From positions 1 to 50,892 of the IMG/VR virus record IMGVR_UViG_3300021440_000033: a stretch of DNA of 50,892 nucleotides. One strand, 5' to 3'. Position numbers and translations under genes: made by a program. The notes below the pieces were generated by a model. It was not told the DNA's origin, did not search any database, and saw nothing but the letters and a program-made list of their open reading frames with translations. This DNA is from a virus. Each line of letters opens with the position of its first letter. The stretch's first letter is position 1. This document shows positions 32,657 through 40,482 of this stretch, one piece after another.

Positions 32657-32996
32657 TCTTGCCCCATACAAAGAAAAGCTGAAGATTATAATGAATGATC
32701 TTCAAAGAGAAATGCCTACGGATATTTCTTTTTTTGCTTTACTCAATGACGACCAGGACGATATCACCGATAATCTTCTTCTTGCAGCATATGGGTCACA
32801 GCAACTATTATCACGATCATTTGTCAGGATTCTGGAAGATGATAATCTACGCAATTGCCTTGCTGTTACTATTGGAGCATGGGTTAGGACAAGACCTATA
32901 GAAGGACTACAATTCTTAGACAAAGTAAAAAAGATGGTAGAAGATCCTGATATTACAGATTTTATTAAAAATCGTGAAGAAAACGAACCAGAATAA
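32643..32996 (+). CDS. Tandem paralog 3 (117 aa)
   Basis: A 117-aa member: helical N-terminus with an acidic bend, ISFFALLNDDQDD strand, SQQLLSRSFVRILEDDNLRN helix pair and a helical end (AVTIGAWVRTRPIEGLQFL). The pattern F/V-R-I-L-E-D-D-N-L-R matches M-L-E-N-E-E-V-R of member 2. It is followed 11 bp later by member 4. Confidence 0.55.
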   Translation: MERIDLAPYKEKLKIIMNDLQREMPTDISFFALLNDDQDDITDNLLLAAYGSQQLLSRSFVRILEDDNLRNCLAVTIGAWVRTRPIEGLQFLDKVKKMVEDPDITDFIKNREENEPE

Positions 32997-33007
32997 TTAC
33001 TATCTTT

Positions 33008-33301
33008 ATGAAAAAATCACTCGAAGAATGTCAAGAAATGCTTCATGAATTAGGCAAATCAGTATCAACAGATATGGGTTTTGTCGGAATACTGTTTGAT
33101 CCGATAAGTCATGCATTATGCACATCTCTTACAGGATATGGAAATACCATTTCTTGTGGTGTGCTTGGAGGCATGTCAAAAGACACCAAACTTAGGGATG
33201 TTATGTTCACTGCCTTTGCAGCATATCTTAACGAGAACCCTGACGACAAAGATCTTCTAAAACATTTAATGGAGAACATTGAAGTCAGTGTCATTCCGTA
33301 G
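33008..33301 (+). CDS. Tandem paralog 4 (97 aa)
   Basis: A 97-aa member with an N-terminal helix, then FVGILFDPISH, the loop CTSLTGYGNTIS, GVLGGMSKDTKLRDVMFTAF and AAYLNENPDDKDLL. The final A-A-Y-L-N-E-N-P segment parallels A-Y-V-Y-A-N-D-P of member 2. It ends with TAG. Function unknown. Confidence 0.55.
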   Translation: MKKSLEECQEMLHELGKSVSTDMGFVGILFDPISHALCTSLTGYGNTISCGVLGGMSKDTKLRDVMFTAFAAYLNENPDDKDLLKHLMENIEVSVIP

Positions 33302-33327
33302 CTTTGCAATCAACAAAAACCTATAAT

Positions 33328-33918
33328 ATGAAAGCTAAATTAAAATCATTTTCTCCCACAGGTGAATCCTGGGAAGGAAAGGCAGATGCTCCAGGCGGAG
33401 CTGTAACCTATTACGTCCAGAACGTCGCGTTCGAAGACGGAACTAAGGGCAAAGCGAACGCCAAAAGTCAAACACCAAACTGGTCCATTGGGGCTGAGTA
33501 TACCTTTGATGTCGTAACAGACCAAAAAGGTAATGTTCAGATCAAGAAGATGAGCAAGGTTATGAATCAAGGAGGAGTTCCTGCTCGTTCAGGAGGATAT
33601 GATGATCCTAAAGTGCAGAAGAGAATGTGTGCGGCCGCTTCTGCTCATTGTGCCGTAAGTTTCGCCAAACAAATCATCGCCAGGCGGAGGAATGTTGGGA
33701 ATACTGAAGAGTATGACAATTCACTCACCATGCGTCTTGCCAAGAAGTTCTTTCATTGGACTTACGTGGAAGGACAGACTACTGATGATATGTTTAACAA
33801 AAAGTCAGCAATTGCAATCTCTATCGAAGAGATGGATATCAATGCGACTATCAACACATCCGATGATGTTCTCGCCAGAGCCGAACTCTGGTTGGAATAC
33901 ATCAATACACTCGAATAA
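33328..33918 (+). CDS. OB-fold-like, possible ssDNA-binding protein (196 aa)
   Basis: Start at MKAKLKSFSPTGESWEGK (33328). The first 75 residues look like an OB-fold strand set: W-E-G-K, YYVQNVAFEDGTKGKA, QTPNWSIGAEYTFDV. The rest has a helical domain with CAAASAHCAVSFAKQIIARR and an acidic C-terminus. The next two genes include a nuclease, a grouping that suits replication or recombination. A separate DUF3127/SSB-like protein lies at 44117, so this may be a recombination-specific binder. Assignment rests on pattern only. Confidence 0.5.
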   Translation: MKAKLKSFSPTGESWEGKADAPGGAVTYYVQNVAFEDGTKGKANAKSQTPNWSIGAEYTFDVVTDQKGNVQIKKMSKVMNQGGVPARSGGYDDPKVQKRMCAAASAHCAVSFAKQIIARRRNVGNTEEYDNSLTMRLAKKFFHWTYVEGQTTDDMFNKKSAIAISIEEMDINATINTSDDVLARAELWLEYINTLE

Positions 33919-34176
33919 ATGTTATCTATCCACAAATTCACTTTTCAGCTGTCTGATGAGCCAGTTGTAATGATGCCTGTCAATGCTAAGATTCTATGTG
34001 TTCAGACACAGAATGGAATCCCCTGTATATGGGCAATGGTAGATCCTAGTGACGAGATCTTTGGCCGTACCTTACGCCTTTTTGGAACTGGGCATCCAAT
34101 TCCCGATGATTTCACCGGGAACTATATTGGGACATTCCAGACTCCAATGGGTCTTGTATTTCATCTTTTTCAATAA
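33919..34176 (+). CDS. DUF7352-like phage protein (85 aa)
   Basis: The pattern MPVNAKILCVQTQNGIPC, then WAMVDPSDE, FGTGHPIPDD, YIGTFQ and VFHLF fits a small conserved phage domain I recognise as DUF7352-like. It starts at the base after the upstream TAA and is followed by the nuclease gene after 2 bp. Function unknown. Confidence 0.65.
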   Translation: MLSIHKFTFQLSDEPVVMMPVNAKILCVQTQNGIPCIWAMVDPSDEIFGRTLRLFGTGHPIPDDFTGNYIGTFQTPMGLVFHLFQ

Positions 34177-34178
34177 CT

Positions 34179-35012
34179 ATGTACACTCTCAATCAGTCCC
34201 TAATTAAGGAAATGTTTTTCAAACTCACTCCTAAGGAATATTGTCCCAGGCGTGTGTACGAAAAATATTTCCTTTTGAAGGATTGTATGATCACCAGCGA
34301 GGCCCAGAATAAGGGGAACTATTTTGAAGCTCTCCTTACTGGGGTTCCTCCTCCTCCAGTTAAGACTCGTGGAAAAGGAAAAGGGAACTTACCCGTTGAC
34401 TATATCCGCTTACAAGAACAAGCAGAGATAGGAAGGGCTATGTTTCCTCAAAAGCTGATGTTCGTATATCCTGGCATCAATACTCAAGTCATCATAAAGA
34501 AACAATGGAGTCCGGATGTAATGCTGATCGGAACACTCGATCTCTTCCCTACGTTATTCCAGATTGAAGATGAACTCAGAGTTGCTATTATCGACTTTAA
34601 AACCACCAAGGACCTTAACTCTACTTGGGGTCCTTATGGATGGGGTGACTATCAGAATATGGACTGGTTACAAGGAGCTTACTATCATGAGCTTGTTCGT
34701 AACATAGACTGGAGACTGAATAATCATCTCAATCCTATTACCGTAAAACTTATCAAGAACTTTGAATGGATGCTCAATAATGATGAGGTTCATTTCTTCT
34801 TCTGGGTATTCGATATGAAGCCCATTTATGAGAATAAGTTCCTGGAGGTTAACTACGACTACAACAAACAACTTTACTTAACACGATCAATAGATTTCGC
34901 AGTGGCCGAACTGGATCACCAAAGAGAACTTGGATTTCCTCCGCAACCAGGCAATCACTGCTTTGAATGTCTTCTTGATTGCGATGTACGTCAAATAATA
35001 AAAACTCAGTAA
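34179..35012 (+). CDS. PD-(D/E)XK nuclease, Cas4/RecB-like, probably with an iron-sulfur cluster
   Basis: A 277-aa protein. GTLDLF near residue 121 gives the catalytic Asp, AIIDFKTTK near 135-143 gives the D-x-K motif, and QGAYYHEL near 164-171 gives the Q-x-x-Y motif of the RecB nuclease family. A cysteine at EYCPRR near the N-terminus plus three C-terminal cysteines (CFECLLDC) is the four-Cys arrangement of Cas4/AddB-type Fe-S nucleases. It probably acts as an exonuclease in phage recombination or DNA-end processing. Confidence 0.8.
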   Translation: MYTLNQSLIKEMFFKLTPKEYCPRRVYEKYFLLKDCMITSEAQNKGNYFEALLTGVPPPPVKTRGKGKGNLPVDYIRLQEQAEIGRAMFPQKLMFVYPGINTQVIIKKQWSPDVMLIGTLDLFPTLFQIEDELRVAIIDFKTTKDLNSTWGPYGWGDYQNMDWLQGAYYHELVRNIDWRLNNHLNPITVKLIKNFEWMLNNDEVHFFFWVFDMKPIYENKFLEVNYDYNKQLYLTRSIDFAVAELDHQRELGFPPQPGNHCFECLLDCDVRQIIKTQ

Positions 35013-35341
35013 TGGATACTTTTCTTAAAAAATTAGAAACATTTAAACAAAAAGGAGTATACGCTGTCTCTGTTTATTATGGAGAAGGAGAGGGTGCAGA
35101 TGATTCTGATATCCCTGTTTTAGAACGGAATATTCAGATCGTGGGAACTCCTGTTGGATATCTTGGGTCAGTAAGAGTTCTTATAAGAACAACTGTTCAA
35201 GGATTTCTTGATATGGATTTTAATTCTCCTTTAACTCAGTTACCAAATCCTCTAAAGGAAATCCCCAAAGAAGGATACTATTACTGGGGGACAGAATCTG
35301 CTCTTGACGGGGTTACTCCAACTACAGTATTTAAAATGTAA
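35012..35341 (+). CDS. Hypothetical protein (109 aa)
   Basis: Start at MDTFLKKLETFKQKGV (35012), overlapping the nuclease stop by one base (TAATG). A 109-aa beta-rich protein with an acidic loop (YGEGEGADDSD). No motif recognised. Confidence 0.5.
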   Translation: MDTFLKKLETFKQKGVYAVSVYYGEGEGADDSDIPVLERNIQIVGTPVGYLGSVRVLIRTTVQGFLDMDFNSPLTQLPNPLKEIPKEGYYYWGTESALDGVTPTTVFKM

Positions 35342-35346
35342 CTATT

Positions 35347-35637
35347 ATGGCACATTATAAATCAAAGTATGGGAACGAAGTAATCACCGACTTCCAGTAC
35401 ATGCGCCTTGATACCGAGGAGCAAAAACAATGGGTACTTGATGAAAAACCTATGCCTAAGCTTAGGAAAGATCCGAATTTTAAAACAGGACTTGTTACCT
35501 GTTCTGAATGTGGAGGATCTAATGTTCAGGAAGAGGCTTGGGTAAATGCCAATACTCATAAATATATTGACAGTATGGACAGTGATTATGGTTATTGCGA
35601 AGACTGTAGAGATTCCGTTGAACTTAATTACAATTAA
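35347..35637 (+). CDS. Zinc-ribbon protein (96 aa)
   Basis: Two Cys pairs, TCSECGG near residue 52 and YCEDCRD near 84, separated by about 30 residues, form a zinc ribbon after a basic N-terminus (MAHYKSKYGNEVI). Probably binds nucleic acid or protein. It ends just before the next gene. Confidence 0.6.
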   Translation: MAHYKSKYGNEVITDFQYMRLDTEEQKQWVLDEKPMPKLRKDPNFKTGLVTCSECGGSNVQEEAWVNANTHKYIDSMDSDYGYCEDCRDSVELNYN

Positions 35638-36153
35638 ATGATGAAATACTTTATCAAACAAACCCATCTTAACATGATCGATGTTGGATGGGGAAACGGA
35701 TATGTATGTATCCCCAATGGACATCCTATGTACGGTGTTCCTTACGATGACATTCCTGTGGATGTTCACGGAGGATTAACATTTTCTAACTACTCCAATG
35801 AGATTGATTGGCCCGAGGTACCCAAAGGGGACTTCTGGGTGGTTGGGTTTGATTGTGCTCATTTAGGAGACAACAAAAGCAATTGGCCTGAGTCTCGGGT
35901 GCTCTCTGAAACTCAGCAACTCGAACAACAACTTACCAATCTTAAGGTTGTCGACCGTGAAGATCCTGATGAAGATGAAGAATCTTCTGAATTAGGAGAT
36001 GTCGCTGTAGGCATAGGACTTGGTATTCTTGTTGATTCTATCTTCAGTGATTCAGATTCTTCCGATAGTCCTGATACATCTTCCGACTCTTCCTCAGATG
36101 TTGATTTTGGAGGGGGAGATTTTGGTGGAGGTGGTGGAGGAGGAGATTGGTAA
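35638..36153 (+). CDS. Phage VDVHGGLT-type domain fused to a Ser/Asp/Gly-rich tail (171 aa)
   Basis: Residues 1-85 match a small phage domain I recognise (GNGYVCIPNGHPMYG, VDVHGGLTFS, FDCAHLGD). Residues 85-125 are acidic and helical. Residues 125-171 have a hydrophobic stretch (VAVGIGLGILVDSIF), then DSDSSDSPDTSSDSSSD and a tail of glycines ending GGGDW. The tail resembles C-termini of TPM-type or other bacterial membrane proteins, so this looks like a fusion. The next gene is a membrane peptide, overlapping by one base. Confidence 0.55.
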   Translation: MMKYFIKQTHLNMIDVGWGNGYVCIPNGHPMYGVPYDDIPVDVHGGLTFSNYSNEIDWPEVPKGDFWVVGFDCAHLGDNKSNWPESRVLSETQQLEQQLTNLKVVDREDPDEDEESSELGDVAVGIGLGILVDSIFSDSDSSDSPDTSSDSSSDVDFGGGDFGGGGGGGDW

Positions 36154-36266
36154 TGGATCCTAGTGAATACCAAAAAGAGTTAATGCGAGCGATTCTTATA
36201 GCATTTATTGTTGTTTGTATAGGGTTCGTAGTAACTGCAATAGTAGTATATATCCAAACACACTAA
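36153..36266 (+). CDS. 37-aa membrane peptide
   Basis: The frame encodes MDPSEYQKELMRAILIAFIV and a second half VCIGFVVTAIVVYIQTH. One span at about 13-34. Its ATG shares a base with the preceding TAA. Confidence 0.5.
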   Translation: MDPSEYQKELMRAILIAFIVVCIGFVVTAIVVYIQTH

Positions 36267-36269
36267 ACA

Positions 36270-36704
36270 ATGATAAAACTTAAAAAATACGAGATCGATG
36301 CACTTGTCGATACCGTAGTTGATGCTCTCATCAAGAAAGCAAAAGACAAAGCTCCAAGTACATTTAAGCTCGAACAAGCTGCTATGATTGTTGATGTTGT
36401 CCACAAGATTCGTTCTCTGGACAAACAAAAAGAAGAGATGATCGAGCTTCTTAAAACTCTACCTGGAGTAAAGACTGTAGGATATGGGTTTACTGGAAAA
36501 GACAGTTGTTATAATTCTGTTGAAAGCTTAATGGCTGCAGCATTGAAAGATCATATCAACAATATGTCAAGCTCTTACTCTGACTGGGGAGTTCGTGGCA
36601 AGATTCAAACTAAGATCATTACAGCCAACATCAGCAGTGATGCTGATATTGCAGCCCTGATCGACGCCTTAATTGAAGAATTTTCAAAAGATGTCGAGAT
36701 ATAG
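36270..36704 (+). CDS. Hypothetical protein (144 aa)
   Basis: A 144-aa helical protein starting MIKLKKYEIDALVDTVV, with charged coiled-coil helices, a Gly-rich turn (VGYGFTGKDSC) and a C-terminal acidic helix. It overlaps the next gene by 14 bp. Not recognised. Confidence 0.55.
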   Translation: MIKLKKYEIDALVDTVVDALIKKAKDKAPSTFKLEQAAMIVDVVHKIRSLDKQKEEMIELLKTLPGVKTVGYGFTGKDSCYNSVESLMAAALKDHINNMSSSYSDWGVRGKIQTKIITANISSDADIAALIDALIEEFSKDVEI

Positions 36705-36942
36705 GTGTATTATACAGAAGCCAGGAGAACGTGATACTATCCTTCATTGGGGATGGGATCACGCCCTTGGTTTCTGGATCGATGAAGGGTTCCTGAAGCC
36801 CACAGATGACGAAGATGAGATTATCTGGGAATCATCTGAAACTTTCGATGGATTTAAGAAGACTCTCGAACTATTCGAGAAATTCGAAGAGTTCATTCCT
36901 GAAAGACACATACAATTGATAAATCGTAAAATTCCTTTTTAA
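36691..36942 (+). CDS. Hypothetical protein (83 aa)
   Basis: Start at MSRYRCIIQKPGERDTI (36691). Small acidic protein with Trp-rich beta segments (LHWGWDHALGFWID) and a C-terminal helix. It shares one base with the next gene (TAATG). Not recognised. Confidence 0.5.
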   Translation: MSRYRCIIQKPGERDTILHWGWDHALGFWIDEGFLKPTDDEDEIIWESSETFDGFKKTLELFEKFEEFIPERHIQLINRKIPF

Positions 36943-37235
36943 TGGCACGAGCAAAGTATCATTATAATATTGAGGAGTATCGGGGTCGCGAAATCCTGGT
37001 AGTCTATGATGATTTTGACGGGAACAACCCTACTATGACTGTAACAAATGACATGGAAGCTGTTCTTTCTGAGATCAAAGAAAAAGAAGGAGGAATACTT
37101 CCTTCTACTATTATCTATAGGGATACGGAAGGCATCTTTGATGGAGTTCGGTTCTCCAGTGGTATCGCTAGTTTTTACAATCTGGGTGACGGAGACCTGG
37201 AAGATGCAATGCCTGCAGCTCTCAAGTACAACTAA
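36942..37235 (+). CDS. Hypothetical protein (97 aa), last gene before the control region
   Basis: A 97-aa protein starting MARAKYHYNIEEYRG with a beta-rich core (GREILVVYDDFDGN). It is the last gene before the 37236-37504 control region, and the 12-bp hairpin that follows probably affects the 3' end of its mRNA. Not recognised. Confidence 0.5.
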   Translation: MARAKYHYNIEEYRGREILVVYDDFDGNNPTMTVTNDMEAVLSEIKEKEGGILPSTIIYRDTEGIFDGVRFSSGIASFYNLGDGDLEDAMPAALKYN

Positions 37236-37238
37236 AAA

Positions 37239-37285
37239 AGAGTAACCCCTTAGTACTCTTCTATAAAGTTTTCCTAGGGGGTTAC
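37239..37285 (+). promoter_or_regulatory. Mutually exclusive hairpins
   Basis: GTAACCCCTTAG (37242-37253) pairs with CTAGGGGGTTAC (37274-37285) in a 12-bp stem with one G-U around a 20-nt loop. AGAGTA/TACTCT (37239-37244 with 37254-37259) is a competing 6-bp hairpin sharing GTA. The long stem is not followed by a U-run, so it may stabilise the mRNA end or act as a switch instead of a terminator. Confidence 0.5.
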
Positions 37286-37369
37286 CGGTATTCCGCGCAT
37301 CAAGATACAGCAAAGATACGTTCATTATCAGTGCCTTGTCAAATAATTTAGCATTTTTAACAAAAAAAC

Positions 37370-37400
37370 TTGCATTGTGTGACTTTTTGCCCTATATTTG
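37370..37400 (+). promoter_or_regulatory. Bacteroidota-type promoter with an inverted repeat over -7
   Basis: TTG (37370-37372) and TATATTTG (37393-37400) with a 20-nt spacer match the -33 and -7 boxes (TAnnTTTG) of the Bacteroidota housekeeping sigma factor. The inverted repeat TTGCC-CTATATTT-GGCAA covers the -7 box and is a candidate operator. Confidence 0.75.
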
Positions 37401-37436
37401 GCAAGAGAGTTTTCATTGTTGCGAGTGTGTTTTTAG

Positions 37437-37470
37437 GAGGCGGGTTAGATTGATTTCCCGCCTCTTTTTT
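37437..37470 (+). terminator. Intrinsic terminator downstream of the promoter
   Basis: GAGGCGGG (37437-37444) pairs with CCCGCCTC (37457-37464) in a perfect 8-bp, mostly GC stem with a 12-nt loop, followed by six T. It lies about 30-60 nt after the expected start site and before the gene at 37505, so it could terminate a short leader RNA or act as an attenuator. Confidence 0.75.
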
Positions 37471-37504
37471 CGTCTAAACTCCTCACCTTTAATAATATAT
37501 CGTA

Positions 37505-37900
37505 ATGGATAAATCCCCTACAGACATGGATTATAAGGACTTGATCCTTCTACTCTACACTAACTATGATGTCGATGGGAGACTGCTCGTTTATGACTAC
37601 CGGTTAATCTACTGTGTATGGCTCATAAAAGTGCATGCAGTTCAACCCCAAGTACTCTTCAAGAACTGGATGGCCTACAACTCTCAAACCTGGTACATGA
37701 CTTTTACCAAGGATATGCTTGATGGGAAAGTTCCCATTAAAGGTATAGAAAGAGCTGCTCGTAAAGTTCGGGAGGACAACCCCCACTTCCGCCTCAACAG
37801 AGATGAGAAGATCGCCAAATATGCTAAGATTTGGGCTAGGAACCCAGACCTCTTTGCAGTATCACCACATGTTACAAACCCTCAGCTAACGTTATTCTAA
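37505..37900 (+). CDS. Hypothetical protein (131 aa), first gene after the attenuator
   Basis: A 131-aa protein starting MDKSPTDMDYKDLILLLY. The N-terminal half is aromatic and hydrophobic, the C-terminal half basic (KGIERAARKVREDNPH). No catalytic motif. As the first gene beyond the promoter and terminator it is the one most directly controlled by them. Its stop shares one base with the next ATG. Confidence 0.55.
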   Translation: MDKSPTDMDYKDLILLLYTNYDVDGRLLVYDYRLIYCVWLIKVHAVQPQVLFKNWMAYNSQTWYMTFTKDMLDGKVPIKGIERAARKVREDNPHFRLNRDEKIAKYAKIWARNPDLFAVSPHVTNPQLTLF

Positions 37901-38283
37901 TGGACCATACTTTTGACGAAATATGGGAATTGAATCCGAATGGAGATAAGGAAAGAACTCGATCTACATTCAACGCATCCTGCATGTTTGACCATACATT
38001 AACATCAGACCTCCTATATGCATCGTATAGGAGCTATCTTAATTATTGGCAAACAAAGTTCGGAGACAGAGAGCTTAAATACGTGGCCGCTAAAGACCAA
38101 CTAAGGCCGCTGATAGACTTTATCGACGAACGATTATACCACAACGTTTACAGAATCCCAAGAAACAACAGAGATACCTACTTATATGGAAACGAAAAAT
38201 CGGAAGACTTGGCAAAATACTTCGAGGATTTTAAACGACTGGAACCAACTTGGAAAGCTTCCACCGAACGACATCAAGATTGA
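37900..38283 (+). CDS. Hypothetical protein (127 aa)
   Basis: A 127-aa helical protein starting MDHTFDEIWELNPNGD. It overlaps the helicase gene by 98 bp in a different frame, which is long even for this phage. It could be a helicase-associated or loader protein, judged only from position. Confidence 0.5.
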   Translation: MDHTFDEIWELNPNGDKERTRSTFNASCMFDHTLTSDLLYASYRSYLNYWQTKFGDRELKYVAAKDQLRPLIDFIDERLYHNVYRIPRNNRDTYLYGNEKSEDLAKYFEDFKRLEPTWKASTERHQD

Positions 38284-39607
38284 GGAGGGTCTTATTTCTA
38301 CCCTCATCAATTATCCGACATCCATATTTCAGATCATCAACAACTTCAAGCCAGAACATTTCTATAACCAACGATGTCAACTCTTGGCTCAGACAATACT
38401 TCATTGTGTAGAGCACGGAATTCCCATTGATCTCATCTCTATCTGCCATGAAGCAAGAGTTCTCGATCTTCAGGATTTAATAGGCGTCAATGCTAGCCCT
38501 GAATACGAGATTAGCAGGATAGTAAGCACGTACTCTTCCCAAGCTATGCTGGAATATTATCATAAGATTCTATTTCAGCTGTTCCTGAAGCGTCAGTTTA
38601 TTATTCTCGGTAACGAGATGCAGACAATGGGTTATGACATCACCACAGACATCTTTGACATCATTGATGAAACTATAGAAAAGATCAATAAATATGGAGA
38701 ATTTTTTATCAACGAAGACAAACAGCACATGGAGAGCGTTTCCGGGAACACTATTGATGCTATCGTCTCTCAACAGACAGACCCAATATCATTACATAAG
38801 ACTGACATCATCAAAGTGGATGCTCTTATTCAGTTTCGTGCTGATGAGATAATCCTTATGGGAGGAAAGTCAGGATCAGGAAAGACCAAGTTCATCATCT
38901 TATTAATGTCTCAGTTGCTTAAAAGTAACCCAGACGTTTCTCTTTGTTGGTATGCGATGGAGGATCCCCCAGATAAGATTACCAGGGCGTTTATCTCCCA
39001 AGCCACACATTTAAGTGATTCCCAGTTGCTGGGCAATGATTATGTCATTGACCCAGAGATTATCTCTATGATCGTCGATCTCAAGAAGAACCTGTTTGAC
39101 ACATGGGATATTGAGTTCGTTAACAGACCATCCAGGATAACACACATAAAAAGACATTTCGAGCAATTCGTAAAGCATCGCCCAGGAAGACTGTGCCTGC
39201 TAATTATTGACAATATCATGCTCATTGAAGACAACTTCGACAATGATGCACAAACCAAAATTGATGATAAGATCGCTGGAGAGGTCAAGAAGATCTCCAT
39301 CTTAACCCATCAACCTATTATACTGGTTCATCACTTTACCGATGCCCAGTTAGAGAAAAGTAATCTGAGTTCGGCCTATAGACCACGGGAATCAAATCTT
39401 AAGGGCTCAACTCGGTATAGAGATATCTCTACTCAGATCATTTTATGGAACAATCCAGCTCAGTATCCAGATCTCATCGAACAATATAAGGATTCTCCCT
39501 GGTTAGATGCAATGTTCATTGCTGATGTAACCAAGAATCGTAATAATAAGACAGGTATCATCCGATTTTTCGGGAACCTGGCAACCAATAATTTCTATAC
39601 AATTTGA
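38186..39607 (+). CDS. Replicative DNA helicase, DnaB family
   Basis: A 473-aa protein with the DnaB N-domain signature KLPPNDIKIEEGLISTLINY near the start, then a linker and RecA-like core: Walker A GGKSGSGKT at about 226-234, Walker B LCLLIIDN near 335-342, then HHFTDAQLEKSN and a PRESNLKGSTRYRD segment typical of DnaB motif H4. Unwinds DNA at the replication fork. No later in-frame ATG precedes the N-domain, so the ATG at 38186 is kept despite overlapping the upstream gene by 98 bp. Confidence 0.85.
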   Translation: METKNRKTWQNTSRILNDWNQLGKLPPNDIKIEEGLISTLINYPTSIFQIINNFKPEHFYNQRCQLLAQTILHCVEHGIPIDLISICHEARVLDLQDLIGVNASPEYEISRIVSTYSSQAMLEYYHKILFQLFLKRQFIILGNEMQTMGYDITTDIFDIIDETIEKINKYGEFFINEDKQHMESVSGNTIDAIVSQQTDPISLHKTDIIKVDALIQFRADEIILMGGKSGSGKTKFIILLMSQLLKSNPDVSLCWYAMEDPPDKITRAFISQATHLSDSQLLGNDYVIDPEIISMIVDLKKNLFDTWDIEFVNRPSRITHIKRHFEQFVKHRPGRLCLLIIDNIMLIEDNFDNDAQTKIDDKIAGEVKKISILTHQPIILVHHFTDAQLEKSNLSSAYRPRESNLKGSTRYRDISTQIILWNNPAQYPDLIEQYKDSPWLDAMFIADVTKNRNNKTGIIRFFGNLATNNFYTI

Positions 39608-39608
39608 T

Positions 39609-39908
39609 ATGGGACGCGTAAAAGAATATTTCATCGATCAAATAAATCAGGGGCCCTCAGATCTTGCATTTGAGGACCCTTATGATGAGTGGATGTACCG
39701 TATGGCACATTTCCCAGTGGCTATTATTGATGATAATGGCGAGCCCTATGATGTCCAGATAGACCTTAACAAACATCCGGACATAATCTTCCAGTTCGAC
39801 ATTGCTAATACAGATGATGGATTCTATGTCTCCTGTACTGACGACACTCAGTTTATTGCTGACAAAAAAATCGAACTCTACGTAAACGTAAAAGAACGAC
39901 AAACCTAA
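39609..39908 (+). CDS. Hypothetical protein (99 aa)
   Basis: A 99-aa acidic protein starting MGRVKEYFIDQINQGPSD, beta-rich in the second half. It follows the helicase stop after 1 bp. Not recognised. Confidence 0.5.
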   Translation: MGRVKEYFIDQINQGPSDLAFEDPYDEWMYRMAHFPVAIIDDNGEPYDVQIDLNKHPDIIFQFDIANTDDGFYVSCTDDTQFIADKKIELYVNVKERQT

Positions 39909-39912
39909 TATT

Positions 39913-40482
39913 ATGGCACGAACAATTAAAGAGTCTTATCACAACAAAGTAAAAGCTTTGCTTGACGATATGTACGAACGCAAAACATTTCATGGTATGG
40001 AGACGTGTGCAGCACATGAAATTAACATGGGATTTACTAATATCATGGTTGAGCTTGGAAGAGCAAAACCATCTGGCCTATCTGATGGGAGATTCTTCTG
40101 GAAAGGAGCAAAGCCATCTGATGCACTGACTGACGATGCTATTATGATTGCCAGGAAAAAGGCTACTGATTCCAAAAAGAAGAGAGATGCAAAACTCAGG
40201 GAGCAGTTAGCAAATGAGATCTTAGTTGACATTAAGATGAGAGAAGAAGAACAAGCGTCTGCTTGTGTTCCTGAGCCTGAATTTGACTCTGCAGGATTTA
40301 CTTCCGCTGACCAACCTATTCCTTTTGACATTCGTGACCAGAGGGTCCAGAATGCTATACTCGACTCTCCATTCAATGAATATAGCGATGAGCAGATTGA
40401 CATGATGGCTGTTATTGTCCGGAACTCAAAACGCTACAAGGTATACAGAATTGTGATCAAGGAGGATCTTGAGGAGATATGA
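39913..40482 (+). CDS. Hypothetical protein (189 aa)
   Basis: A 189-aa protein with an N-terminal helical part, a basic coiled-coil segment (ARKKATDSKKKRDAKLREQL) near 80-100 and an acidic C-terminus. It could bind DNA or a replication protein. Coupled by ATGA to the next gene. Family not recognised. Confidence 0.55.
   Translation: MARTIKESYHNKVKALLDDMYERKTFHGMETCAAHEINMGFTNIMVELGRAKPSGLSDGRFFWKGAKPSDALTDDAIMIARKKATDSKKKRDAKLREQLANEILVDIKMREEEQASACVPEPEFDSAGFTSADQPIPFDIRDQRVQNAILDSPFNEYSDEQIDMMAVIVRNSKRYKVYRIVIKEDLEEI

Noticed and set aside
35913-36173. An 86-codon minus-strand frame rich in Pro and Ser
   Set aside because: Antisense to the Gly/Ser/Asp-rich tail of the 35638 gene.
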